Shown here piece by piece: positions 42,809-51,202 of a DNA stretch of 64,000 bases. Position 1 is the first letter of the stretch. Each line of letters starts with the position of its first letter. The translations under genes and the position numbers were made by a program. Source of the stretch: Halobaculum marinum (GTDB lineage: Archaea > Halobacteriota > Halobacteria > Halobacteriales > Haloferacaceae); assembly GCF_029338555.1 (NCBI RefSeq), contig NZ_CP119989.1, forward strand, positions 2,356,001-2,420,000, written 5' to 3'. A model generated the notes under the pieces. That model searched no databases. It was not told the DNA's origin and saw only the letters and a program-made list of their open reading frames with translations.

Positions 42809-42852
42809 GCCCGACGGCGGCCCGACGGCGACCTGACGGCGGCCCGACGGCG
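42809..42852. repeat. Four tandem copies of an 11-bp repeat
   Basis: The unit GCCCGACGGCG occurs at 42809-42819, 42820-42830, 42831-42841 (as ACCTGACGGCG) and 42842-42852. The 11-bp spacing puts every copy on roughly the same face of the DNA helix. It lies between the promoters of icd (leftward) and the fused dehydrogenase gene (rightward). Confidence 0.75.
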
Positions 42853-42910
42853 GGCGCACGACCCCCTCGCCGCCCTCCGGCTATTTACCGGTCCGGCGTG
42901 TGTCGCCCGT

Positions 42911-44947
42911 GTGTACTGTCTCCTCGTCGGCGCGGGCGCGGTCGCACACCAGTACGTCGCCGACCTCGCCGACTCGGCCCTCACGCTCGCGGCCGTCTGC
43001 GACCGCGAGCGCGACCGGGCGGTCGCCGTCGCCGACGCGGTCGCGAGCGACGGACCCGATGCGACAGACGCCACCGACGCCGCCGACGCCACGGGCGCGC
43101 CGACCGTCTACGCCGACCTCGACGCGATGCTCGCCGCCGAGGACGCTCCGCTCGTCGTCAACCTCACGAGCCACGCCGCCCACGCCGGCGTGACGCGGAC
43201 GTGCCTCGACGCCGGGCGACACGTCTTCTCGGAGAAGCCGCTCGCGCTCGACCCCGACGAGGCGACCGCGCTCCTCGACCTCGCACGCGACCGCGACCTC
43301 GCCCTCGGCTGTGCCCCCATCGCGCCCGACTGCGACGCGCAACTCCACGCGCGCACCCTCCTCTCGGACGGTCGCCTCGGCGACGTGCAGGTGGTGTACG
43401 CGACCGCGCACGTCGGCAGGGTGACCGAGTGGCACGAGCGCCCCGACTCGTTCCTCAAGGTCGGCCCGCTGTTCGACGGTGCGGTGTACCCCCTCTCGGT
43501 GCTCGTCGACTGGTTCGGCCCGGTCGAACGCGTCCGCTCGGCCGACGCCGTCGACGCGTGGCCCGACCGCGAGACGCGGCGACCCGAGGCGCCCGCGCAC
43601 GTCGAGGCGACGCTCCAGTTCGCCACCGGGCCGGTCGTCTCGCTCCGTGCGAGTCTGTACGCCGACCACCGGAGCCGCGAGTTCTACGGCGTCGAGTGCC
43701 ACGGCGACGACGGCACCCTCTACCTGCGAGACGCGGGCGCGATGGCCGCCGACCGCGACGCGGTGCTCGTGCGAGGCGGCGACCGCGAGTCCGTCCCCGC
43801 GCCCCACTCTCGTCCGCGACGCGAGCGCGGCCACCTCGACGGCCCCGACCGACTCGCCCGCGCGGTCGCCGCGGGCGACCGGCCACGGGACACCGCCCGC
43901 CGCGCCGCCCACGTCGCCGCAGTGTGTGCGGCAGTCGAGGCGGCGGCGACCGACCCCGAGAACGCCGGGCGGGCCGTCGGCGGAGTCGACACCGACCGGC
44001 TGACCGCCGGCGTGGGCACCCACTCGGCGCCGACCGTCCGTCCGTCGCAGTCCGGTCGCGCCGCCGGCGCTGCACTCCGCCTCCCACCCGTCGGCTTCGG
44101 CTGTTCGCGCTACCGCGACGGCGAGTACGTCGACCGAGTCGACTCGGTCGGGACGGCGCTCGACGCCGGCTACCGCCTGCTCGACTCCGCGGAGTTGTAC
44201 GGCAACGAGTCGCGCATCGGCGATTTGCTCGCGGCGCCGGGATCCCCCGACCGCGACGGCGTGTTCCTGCTGGGGAAGGCGTGGAACACGAACCACGGCC
44301 ACCTCCGGGAGGCGTGCGAGGGGTCGCTGTGCGAGTTGGGCGTCGACTCGTTCGACTGCTACGCCTTGCACTGGCCCGACGCGTGGGCGTACACCGAACC
44401 GCTCCGTCGACTCGCCGACCGGCCAGTCGAGGAACAGGAGCGACTGACGTTCCCCGAGACCGACACGGGCGACCGCGCGACCGCCGACCGCGACCTCGCG
44501 GACACGTGGCGCGACCTCGCGGCCCTCCGCGACGACGGGCTGACGCGAACGATCGGCATCTGCAACGTCGGCCTCGACCGCCTCCGCGGGTTGGTCGCCG
44601 AGACGGGGATCGAACCGGCGCTCGTGCAGGTGGAGCGCCACCCGTACACCCCACGAGCCGACCTCGTCGAGTGGTGTCACGAGCGCGGCATCCGCGTCGT
44701 CGCCCACTCGCCGCTGTCGGCGCCGGGACTGCTCGACGACCCGGTCATCTGCGAGGTGTCCGCGGAACTCGGTCGGTCTCCGGCGGCGACGGTGCTCGCG
44801 TGGAACGTGGGCGACGGGGTGGTCCCCATCCCGTCGAGCGTCGACCCCGAGCACGTCGTCGACAACCTCGCCGCCGCACGGACCGACCTGACCGCCGACC
44901 AGCGGGCGCGACTCGACGCGCTCGCGGATCCGGAGTTCGAGCGATGA
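42911..44947 (+). CDS. Fused Gfo/Idh/MocA dehydrogenase and aldo/keto reductase
   Basis: The 678-residue protein joins two oxidoreductases in one frame. Residues 1 to about 370 form a Gfo/Idh/MocA enzyme with the nucleotide-binding 'LLVGAGAVAHQYVADL' and the catalytic 'FSEKPLALD'. Residues from about 390 form an aldo/keto reductase with its tetrad visible: Asp and Tyr in 'LLDSAELYGNE', Lys in 'LLGKAWNTN' and His in 'YALHWPD'. Together they could interconvert polyols, ketoses or inositols. The GTG at 42911 directly precedes the Rossmann strand, and a TATA-like CTATTTACC lies about 25 bases before it. The end overlaps the next gene by four bases. Confidence 0.85.
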   Translation: MYCLLVGAGAVAHQYVADLADSALTLAAVCDRERDRAVAVADAVASDGPDATDATDAADATGAPTVYADLDAMLAAEDAPLVVNLTSHAAHAGVTRTCLDAGRHVFSEKPLALDPDEATALLDLARDRDLALGCAPIAPDCDAQLHARTLLSDGRLGDVQVVYATAHVGRVTEWHERPDSFLKVGPLFDGAVYPLSVLVDWFGPVERVRSADAVDAWPDRETRRPEAPAHVEATLQFATGPVVSLRASLYADHRSREFYGVECHGDDGTLYLRDAGAMAADRDAVLVRGGDRESVPAPHSRPRRERGHLDGPDRLARAVAAGDRPRDTARRAAHVAAVCAAVEAAATDPENAGRAVGGVDTDRLTAGVGTHSAPTVRPSQSGRAAGAALRLPPVGFGCSRYRDGEYVDRVDSVGTALDAGYRLLDSAELYGNESRIGDLLAAPGSPDRDGVFLLGKAWNTNHGHLREACEGSLCELGVDSFDCYALHWPDAWAYTEPLRRLADRPVEEQERLTFPETDTGDRATADRDLADTWRDLAALRDDGLTRTIGICNVGLDRLRGLVAETGIEPALVQVERHPYTPRADLVEWCHERGIRVVAHSPLSAPGLLDDPVICEVSAELGRSPAATVLAWNVGDGVVPIPSSVDPEHVVDNLAAARTDLTADQRARLDALADPEFER

Positions 44948-45792
44948 GCGGCGCGCGCTCGCTCGCCAAGCGCGACACACCGGGGACGGCGGTCGTCTGG
45001 GCCGGCGTCGCCCTCGTCGCGGTCGCCGTCGGCGCGGGGGCGCTCACCGCAGGCGTCGGTCCGGGAGTCGCCGGGCCGTGGCTCCTCCCGACGGCGGTCG
45101 TCGTCGCGTGGGAGTGCGTGTTCCTCGCTCGGCGGACGGGGCTGAATCGCGCCCCCGAGGCGGACCCGGCGGCGTCGACACCTCGACGGACGGGTCTCGG
45201 CGTCGCCAACGCGGTGACGCTGTTCCGTGGACTGCTGTACGCCGCGGTCGCGGGGTTCCTGCTCACGGGGCGCCTCCCCGGCCCGTGGGCGTGGGCGCCG
45301 GCGCTGCTGTACGGTGCGGGGGCCGCGCTCGACGCCGTCGACGGCGCGGTCGCGCGTGGTCCCGGGCGACGCACCGTGCTCGGCGAGAAACTCGACATGG
45401 GGGTCGACACGCTCGGGTTCCTCGTCGCGCCGCTCGTCGGCGTCGCGTGGGGGCGCATCCCCGTCTGGTACCTCGCGCTGTCTGCCGCGCGCTACCTGTT
45501 CAAACTCGGTCGCTGGCGGCGCGAGCGGCGCGGCCTCCCCGTGCACGACCTCCCGGAGAGCCGAGTCCGTCGGCCCCTCGCGGGCCTCCAGATGGCGTTC
45601 ATCGCCGTCGCGCTCGCGCCGGTGCTCCCGTCGTTCGTCGTTGCCGTCCTCGCGGCGGTCGTCGTCACGCCGTCGTTGGTGGTGTTCGTGCGCGACTACC
45701 TCGTCGTCGCGGGGCACCTCGGCGGCGAGGAGGACGCCGACGTGCCGCCGGCGACGACCACAAACGACGCCGGCCCGTCGGGCGGCGAGTGA
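44944..45792 (+). CDS. CDP-alcohol phosphatidyltransferase family enzyme
   Basis: The 282-residue membrane protein has about six helices and the CDP-alcohol phosphotransferase signature in 'DAVDGAVARGPGRRTVLGEKLDMGVD', which satisfies DG-AR-G-D-D. Such enzymes attach an alcohol head group to CDP-archaeol or make related phosphodiesters at the membrane. The N-terminal extension of about 80 residues contains two extra hydrophobic stretches. Its ATG overlaps the stop of the fused dehydrogenase/reductase gene, so both are co-translated. The head-group alcohol could therefore be a product of that enzyme, which is an inference. Confidence 0.88.
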   Translation: MSGARSLAKRDTPGTAVVWAGVALVAVAVGAGALTAGVGPGVAGPWLLPTAVVVAWECVFLARRTGLNRAPEADPAASTPRRTGLGVANAVTLFRGLLYAAVAGFLLTGRLPGPWAWAPALLYGAGAALDAVDGAVARGPGRRTVLGEKLDMGVDTLGFLVAPLVGVAWGRIPVWYLALSAARYLFKLGRWRRERRGLPVHDLPESRVRRPLAGLQMAFIAVALAPVLPSFVVAVLAAVVVTPSLVVFVRDYLVVAGHLGGEEDADVPPATTTNDAGPSGGE

Positions 45793-45850
45793 CCCCGGCG
45801 CCTCGACCGCTTCCCGTGGATTGATGCCCGGCGCCGCCGCGCGTTCGCCC

Positions 45851-46708
45851 ATGCGAGTCATCTGTCACGGCGGTGCCGGCGGCGTCCCCGACGAACCGGA
45901 GCCCCGACAGGCGGTGCTGGACGAGGCCGCCGACACCGGCGCGAGCGAGTCGACCGCGGTCGACGCGGTCGTCTCGGCGGTCGAGGTGCTGGAGGAGTCC
46001 CCCCGGTTCAACGCCGGGGTCGGTGGCGCCGTCCAGTCGGACGGCATCGTCCGCACGGACGCGGGGATCATGACCGACGAGCGCGAGGCGGGCGCGGTCG
46101 CGTCGATGCCCGGCGTCGCCAACGCCGCCGCGGTCGCGCGAGTCGTCATGGAGGAGACGCCGCACGTGTTCGTCTCGGGCGTCCACGCCGTCGACCTCGC
46201 CGAGGACGTCGGGATCGAGGTGGAGCGCGACCTGCTCACCGACGGCGAACGCGAGCGATTCGAGGAAGCGAACCCGCCGAGCGGGAGTCCCACCGACCAC
46301 CTCGCGTGGCTCGCGGAGAAGTGGGGCGGCCACGACACCGTCGGCGCGGTCGCACACGACCCCGAGACGGACGCGTTCGCCGCCTGCACCTCGACGGGCG
46401 GGCGCCGCTTCGCGCTGGCGGGCCGCGTCGGCGACGTTCCTCAGATCGGGTCGGGCTTCTTCTGTGCGCCCGCGGGCGGCGCCAGCGCTACCGGCGCCGG
46501 CGAGGACATCGCGAAGGCGACACTGACGCGGCGCGCCGTCCGCTACTTGGAAGAGGGGCTGGACGCGCAAGCCGCCGCCGACCGCGCCATCGCGGAGTTC
46601 GGCGAACTCACGGGGTCGTCGGCGGGCGTCATCGTCCTCGACGAGTCGGGCGCGGGGTCGGCGTTCAACTCCGAGGGGATGCAGACGAGTATCGCGACGT
46701 CGGAGTAG
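45851..46708 (+). CDS. Isoaspartyl peptidase / L-asparaginase (Ntn hydrolase)
   Basis: The 285-residue protein belongs to the plant-type asparaginase family, which matures by self-cleavage before a catalytic Thr. The start 'MRVICHGGAGG' and the nucleophile region 'GGHDTVGAVAHD' (Thr near residue 162) are present, as is the later 'GSGFFCAPAGGASATGAGEDIAK'. It should hydrolyse isoaspartyl dipeptides and perhaps asparagine. The length is normal for a precursor. It follows the phosphatidyltransferase gene by 58 bases on the same strand and may have its own promoter. Confidence 0.92.
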   Translation: MRVICHGGAGGVPDEPEPRQAVLDEAADTGASESTAVDAVVSAVEVLEESPRFNAGVGGAVQSDGIVRTDAGIMTDEREAGAVASMPGVANAAAVARVVMEETPHVFVSGVHAVDLAEDVGIEVERDLLTDGERERFEEANPPSGSPTDHLAWLAEKWGGHDTVGAVAHDPETDAFAACTSTGGRRFALAGRVGDVPQIGSGFFCAPAGGASATGAGEDIAKATLTRRAVRYLEEGLDAQAAADRAIAEFGELTGSSAGVIVLDESGAGSAFNSEGMQTSIATSE

Positions 46709-46733
46709 GCACCCGAGCAGTCGCGTTGACCGC

Positions 46734-47576
46734 TCACACCGACGTCACGGCGAACAACAGCGCGTTGTGGACGCCCGGACCGAGGCCGACCGCCGTCACG
46801 ACCGCCAGCAACGCGTAGCCGTAGCGCGGTTCCTCGCGGACGGTCGGCGCGACCGCGGCGACGACGACGCAGGCGACGCCGAGTTTCACGAGGACGAACA
46901 GCCACCCGGCGCCGAGCGTCGCCGCTGTCGGGAGGTCGGCGGCGAACTCGAGGATCAGTCGAGAGGCGGGGGTGCGCTCGCCGAAGCCGAGCAGGTCGAC
47001 GCCGACGGCGGTCGTCACCCCGTCGACGCCGTGGGCGACGACCGCGAGCAGGCCCGCGGCGCCGGCGACGGCGACGTCGTCGCCGAGGCGGTACAGGAGG
47101 AGGCCGGTCACGAGGCCGAGGAGCGCGCCAGCGACGAGTCCCACGCCCGGAAGCACCGGCGAGAGCGTCCCGTTCGCGACGCCGTAGCCGAGGACGCCGC
47201 CGACGGTCGGCACGAGCGCGACGACGCCGACGCCCGCCAGGAGGGCCGAGTCGTCACGGTCGGTCGACAGCGCCGCGAGCCACGTCGCGCCGGCGACAGC
47301 GCCGGTGGTGAGGTAGGCGGCAGGCGCGCCGAACAGGGGGACCAGTACGCTCGGCAAGGCGCCGGTGGCGTACAGGACGTGGCCGGCGGCGCCGACGCAC
47401 ATCCACGGGACGAGCGCGAGCACGTGTCGGCCGTCGAAGGCGGGGTCGCGGCGCCAGAGCCCGAGCGCGACGCCCGCCAGTGCGAGCGCGAGCGCCAGCA
47501 GGTACGGCAGCGGCGGCAGCGCGAACCCCGCCGGGAGCACGAGCGGCGCCGGGAACGCGGAGGCGAGGGGATGCAT
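46734..47576 (-). CDS. DUF63-family membrane protein
   Basis: The 280-residue protein has about eight transmembrane helices. Features are 'LLALALALAGVALGLWRRDPAFDGRH' and a periplasm-facing or buried 'VVAHGVDGVTTAVGVDLLGFGERTP', which I recognise from archaeal DUF63 proteins. The ATG at 47576 removes an Arg-rich upstream frame. Function is unknown. Conserved His and Asp residues in the helices ('AHGVDG') could be functional. Confidence 0.82.
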   Translation of the reverse strand: MHPLASAFPAPLVLPAGFALPPLPYLLALALALAGVALGLWRRDPAFDGRHVLALVPWMCVGAAGHVLYATGALPSVLVPLFGAPAAYLTTGAVAGATWLAALSTDRDDSALLAGVGVVALVPTVGGVLGYGVANGTLSPVLPGVGLVAGALLGLVTGLLLYRLGDDVAVAGAAGLLAVVAHGVDGVTTAVGVDLLGFGERTPASRLILEFAADLPTAATLGAGWLFVLVKLGVACVVVAAVAPTVREEPRYGYALLAVVTAVGLGPGVHNALLFAVTSV

Positions 47577-47649
47577 GCTCGTGCGGGCGGTCCGGCGGGT
47601 GAAAGCGTTGGGGGAATCGACCCGTCGGCGGTCGACCACCGAAAGTTGC

Positions 47650-47850
47650 ATGTGGTTCGGTCGGTCGGGTGGAGATGTGCACCCGCTGGTTCGCGTCCTC
47701 CTCGCACTCGCCGTGGCGCCGGTGGTGTTGACCCTCTCGGTCGTCCTCGTCCCGGACCCGACCGGAGCACTGCCGGTCCTGGTCGGTCTGGGAGGGTCGG
47801 TCGTCGCCGTCCCGGTCGCGTACCGTGCGATCGCTCGTGCAGAGGCGTAG
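47650..47850 (+). CDS. Small two-helix membrane protein, hypothetical
   Basis: This 66-residue frame predicts two transmembrane helices ('VLLALAVAPVVLTLSVVLVP' and 'LPVLVGLGGSVVAVPVAY') joined by a short loop, with a positively charged start. The start is the ATG at 47650, which falls in a relatively AT-rich spot. I do not recognise the family, and such frames can be accidental in GC-rich DNA. The clean membrane pattern supports a real gene moderately. Confidence 0.45.
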   Translation: MWFGRSGGDVHPLVRVLLALAVAPVVLTLSVVLVPDPTGALPVLVGLGGSVVAVPVAYRAIARAEA

Positions 47851-47871
47851 TCGTCGCGACGACGCCGCGGT

Positions 47872-47905
47872 CACTCGGTAGCTTTTCCGCGCACCCCACC
47901 GAGTG
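47872..47905. promoter_or_regulatory. Inverted repeat around the deoC promoter
   Basis: CACTCGGT (47872-47879) and ACCGAGTG (47898-47905) are perfect complements. Between them lies the TATA-like GCTTTTCC (47881-47888), 24-31 bases before the deoC ATG. The arrangement suits an operator that blocks the TATA box when bound. Confidence 0.5.
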
Positions 47906-47911
47906 GCAGAT

Positions 47912-48595
47912 ATGAGCGAAGACGTACACGCAGACGCCATCGACGACCCCGCATCGTTGTCGCCCGCGGAGTTCGCCGCGACCATCGACCACACCGTCCT
48001 CGGCCCGGAGACGACGGTCGCCGACGTGGAGACGGTGCTCGACGCCGCCGACGAGCACGGGATGAACGCCTGCATCCCGCCGTGTTACGTGAGCGAGGCC
48101 GCCGAGTACGCGCCCGACGTGCCGCTCGCGACCGTGGTCGGGTTCCCCCACGGCCAACACACCGCCGCGGCGAAGCGCGACGAGGGCGAGGACGCGTGGC
48201 GCACGGGCGCCGACGAACTCGACCTCGTGATCAACGTCGGGCGCCTGAAGGCCGGCGAGGACGAGGCCGTGGTCGCGGAGATCGCGGAGGTCGTCGCCGC
48301 CGTCCCCGTCCCGGTGAAGGTGATCATCGAGACGGCGCTGCTCACCGACGAGGAGAAGCACCGCGCGTGTGCGGCGGCCCGCGACGCCGACGCCGCGATG
48401 GTGAAGACGTCGACGGGGTTCGCCGACGGCGGCGCCACCGTCGCCGACGTGGAACTGATGAGCGAGTACCTCCCGGTGAAAGCCAGCGGCGGCGTCGGGA
48501 GCTACGAGGAGGCCGTCGAGATGCTGGAGGCCGGTGCGGTGCGCATCGGCGCCTCCTCGGGCGTCGACATCGTCGAGGGACACCCGGACGCCTGA
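47912..48595 (+). CDS. deoC: Deoxyribose-phosphate aldolase DeoC
   Basis: The 227-residue class I aldolase splits 2-deoxyribose 5-phosphate into acetaldehyde and glyceraldehyde 3-phosphate. Visible signatures are '[12 protein letters not shown]', '[13 protein letters not shown]', the Schiff-base Lys in '[16 protein letters not shown]' and the second conserved Lys in '[12 protein letters not shown]'. It serves deoxynucleoside breakdown. I chose the ATG at 47912, though a GTG at 47903 is in frame. The promoter is flanked by an inverted repeat, so it is probably regulated. Confidence 0.95.
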   Translation: MSEDVHADAIDDPASLSPAEFAATIDHTVLGPETTVADVETVLDAADEHGMNACIPPCYVSEAAEYAPDVPLATVVGFPHGQHTAAAKRDEGEDAWRTGADELDLVINVGRLKAGEDEAVVAEIAEVVAAVPVPVKVIIETALLTDEEKHRACAAARDADAAMVKTSTGFADGGATVADVELMSEYLPVKASGGVGSYEEAVEMLEAGAVRIGASSGVDIVEGHPDA

Positions 48596-48625
48596 TTGGC
48601 GACCGATCCCGCAGAAACTGACCGG

Positions 48626-49810
48626 TCACTCAAGGACGACGACGCCCGACGCGCCGTCGAGGTCGTCGGAGGTGACGACGAGTGCGCCGTCGGCGATGGC
48701 GATGCCGCGGACCGGGATCGGCCGCCGCCAGCGCTCGGCGTCCATGCGGTAGGGGCCGACGCCGACACCGCCGCCGAGGCCGTACGCCCGTAATTCGTTG
48801 GCGACGCCCGCGTACAGCGTGTCGCCCGCGGCGACCGACGGCGACGCGGGGGCCGCCCGGTCGGACTCGTCGACCCACCGACTGCCCCCGTCGCGCGCAC
48901 CGAAGGCGGCGACGCCGTCCGGGCCGGCCCCGAGGACGAGGTCGCCGGCGTGGACCAACGCGTCCGTCACGGTCGGCGCGTTTGCGGCGTGCCATTCCGT
49001 CCGGCCGGCAGACGCGCCCGTCGCAAGCCGGAGGAACCCGCCGTCGAACGTCGCCGCGTACACCGCCCGCCGGCTCGCGCTCAGTGCCCGCACCGTGCCG
49101 GGGAGTTTGCGCCGCCACAGCGGGACCGCCTGTACACCCTCGTCGTCTGGCTCGACGACGTGGAGTTCGTACGTCTCGCCGCCGGTCGTGCCGACGTACA
49201 CGCGGTCCTCGCGAGCGGCCAGCGAGTACACTCCGGTGAACGCTCGGAACGACCAGATCACCTCGCCCGTCCGCGGTCGAAGCGCCGCCACGCGCCCGTC
49301 GGTGTCACCGACGACGACGCCGTCTCCGCTCGGCAGCGGTAACGGCGCGGCGGCGAAGTCGCCCGCCGTCTCGACGCGCCAGCGCTCCTTCCCCGTGTCT
49401 GCCTCGAACGCGTACACCAGCGGGTCGTCGCGCGCGGAGACGTACGCGACGCCGTCGGCGACCGCGACCCCGTACGGGGCGACGGACGCCCGCCAGCGTT
49501 CGTCGCCGTCTCGCATCCGCAGCGCGTACACGCCGTCTTCGGCGGGGACGAACGCCCGCCCGTCGGCGACGACCGGGCGACCGACCGCCTGGCCCGTCTC
49601 CGCGCGCCACCGCTCGGTCGGCGGCGTCCGCGGCGCGACCGCCTCGGCGACGTAGTTCGTCGCGCGCGCGCCGTGACCGGGGAGCGGCCACTCGGTGTCG
49701 GACTCGCGACCGGGCGAGAAGTTCGCGGATCCGCGACCGCCGAGACAGCCCGCTAATCCGCCGACTCCGGCGGCGGACAGGCCCGCAAGCAGTCGGCGTC
49801 GAGAGGGCAT
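48626..49810 (-). CDS. Tat-exported beta-propeller lipoprotein (PQQ-like repeats), copy 1
   Basis: The 394-residue protein has a Tat signal 'SRRRLLAGLSAAGVGGLAGC' with a lipobox Cys at residue 22, so it should be exported folded and anchored to the membrane. The rest is a set of PQQ/BamB-like blades with repeated 'W..' and 'VYALRMRDGDERW' or 'ALRPRTGEVIW' patterns. No enzymatic residues are evident, and binding or scaffolding is the likely role. A related gene lies immediately upstream on the same strand, which points to tandem duplication. Confidence 0.85.
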   Translation of the reverse strand: MPSRRRLLAGLSAAGVGGLAGCLGGRGSANFSPGRESDTEWPLPGHGARATNYVAEAVAPRTPPTERWRAETGQAVGRPVVADGRAFVPAEDGVYALRMRDGDERWRASVAPYGVAVADGVAYVSARDDPLVYAFEADTGKERWRVETAGDFAAAPLPLPSGDGVVVGDTDGRVAALRPRTGEVIWSFRAFTGVYSLAAREDRVYVGTTGGETYELHVVEPDDEGVQAVPLWRRKLPGTVRALSASRRAVYAATFDGGFLRLATGASAGRTEWHAANAPTVTDALVHAGDLVLGAGPDGVAAFGARDGGSRWVDESDRAAPASPSVAAGDTLYAGVANELRAYGLGGGVGVGPYRMDAERWRRPIPVRGIAIADGALVVTSDDLDGASGVVVLE

Positions 49811-49867
49811 CGATTCGGTAGAGGCTTGGCCGGACCTGCCTAAGCCCTTTCCCCTTTCTCGTGTCAG

Positions 49868-51070
49868 TCAGTTCTCGTCTGTCGATCCGGTGTCGGCCGG
49901 GTCGAGGGCGACGACCTCGTAGCCGTGATCCCGCGTGACAGTCGCCACGAGCGAGCCGGCGCCGACGGCGAGGCCGCGGACCGCCCCGATCGGCTTCGAC
50001 CACCGCTTCGCGCCGAAGCGGTACCCTCCAACTCCGACGCCGCCGGCGAGCGCGAACGCGTGGACCCCGTCGGCGTCGCCGACGTACAGGGTGTCGCCGG
50101 CGGCGACGGGGGCACACCGGTCGAACCGCCCGTTCAGTCGCCACCCCCGGCGACCGTCGTAGCTCCGGGTCGTCGAGATGGCGTCGTAGCCGGCTGACAC
50201 GACCCACGATCCGACGACCACGGGACGACTCGCCGCCCGGTCGCCGTCGACCGTCCGAAACACCTCACCGGTGCCCGCGCCGTCGGTGAGGATCGACGTG
50301 GGCCCGCCGAAGACGCTCACTGTAGGGCCGTTGTCGTGGGCGACGACGCCCTCGACCGGCCCGCCGAGGCGGAGTCGCCACGCCTCCGTCGGGTCGAACC
50401 GACCGTCGAAGGCGTACACCTCGCCGCCGCGGGTGCCGGCGAACACGTCGATCTTCGCCGCGAGCGTCGTGATCCGGCCGAACAGGTCGGTCTCCCAGGT
50501 CACCTCCCCCGTGGCCGGGTCGAGTTGGTACAGGTGGCCGTCGCCACCACCGCCGAACAAGGTCCGCCCCTCGTCGGCGACGATGGGGGCCGCCTCGGGA
50601 GTCCCCGGCGGCCCGCGCCACAGTTCGGTTCCCGACGTGAGATCCAGCGCCGCCATCCCGTCGGTCGACGGCGCGTACACGACCCCGTCGGCGACGGTGG
50701 GAGCCCCGAACGCCGGGTACTCTCCCGGGCCGTAGCGCCAGCGTCGCTCCCCGGAGTCAGCGTCGAGCGCGACGACACCCGTCGGGTAGCTCGACACGAC
50801 GACGGTGCCGTCCGCGATCACCGGCGGTCGGGGGTGGTCGACGTCAACTCGCCAGGAGACGGTCGCCCCCTCGCGCGGTGCGACCGCGTCGGGACTGTAG
50901 GCGGTTCGGCGGGTGTCGTACCGCGGCGTCGGCCAGTCGGCCTCCGCGTTAGTGCCGGCTGTCGCGCCCGCGAGCGACCCGTCGACGACGCCGAGACAGC
51001 CTGCGGTCGCGGCGACGCCACCGGCGCCGAGTGCACCGAGGCCACGGAGCGTATCACGTCTGGAGGGCAT
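49868..51070 (-). CDS. Tat-exported beta-propeller lipoprotein (PQQ-like repeats), copy 2
   Basis: The 400-residue protein has the Tat motif 'SRRDTLRGLGALGAGG' and a lipobox 'ATAGC', followed by PQQ-like blades with 'VVALDADSGERRWRYG', 'MAALDLTSGTELWRG' and 'YQLDPATGEVTWETD'. Its last blade, 'GGVGVGGYRFGAKRWSKPI', closely resembles the end of the neighbouring copy. The ATG at 51070 starts the signal peptide. The two genes are 57 bases apart and probably form a transcription unit of surface lipoproteins. Confidence 0.85.
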   Translation of the reverse strand: MPSRRDTLRGLGALGAGGVAATAGCLGVVDGSLAGATAGTNAEADWPTPRYDTRRTAYSPDAVAPREGATVSWRVDVDHPRPPVIADGTVVVSSYPTGVVALDADSGERRWRYGPGEYPAFGAPTVADGVVYAPSTDGMAALDLTSGTELWRGPPGTPEAAPIVADEGRTLFGGGGDGHLYQLDPATGEVTWETDLFGRITTLAAKIDVFAGTRGGEVYAFDGRFDPTEAWRLRLGGPVEGVVAHDNGPTVSVFGGPTSILTDGAGTGEVFRTVDGDRAASRPVVVGSWVVSAGYDAISTTRSYDGRRGWRLNGRFDRCAPVAAGDTLYVGDADGVHAFALAGGVGVGGYRFGAKRWSKPIGAVRGLAVGAGSLVATVTRDHGYEVVALDPADTGSTDEN

Positions 51071-51202
51071 CACGTTCGCCGTCCCTGCCGGCGGGCAAAA
51101 CGGTTCCCCATCTCGTCGGAAGCCACGTTCGGGCGGCTGGCGTGGGGGCTCGCCCCGGACCGCACCCCTTAACCTCGCGGACGGGTACGTTCGGACAAGC
51201 GA

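Noticed and set aside
41390-42910. Upstream extension of the fused oxidoreductase frame
   Set aside because: It runs antisense through icd and shows no conserved domain. The Rossmann motif begins right after the GTG at 42911.
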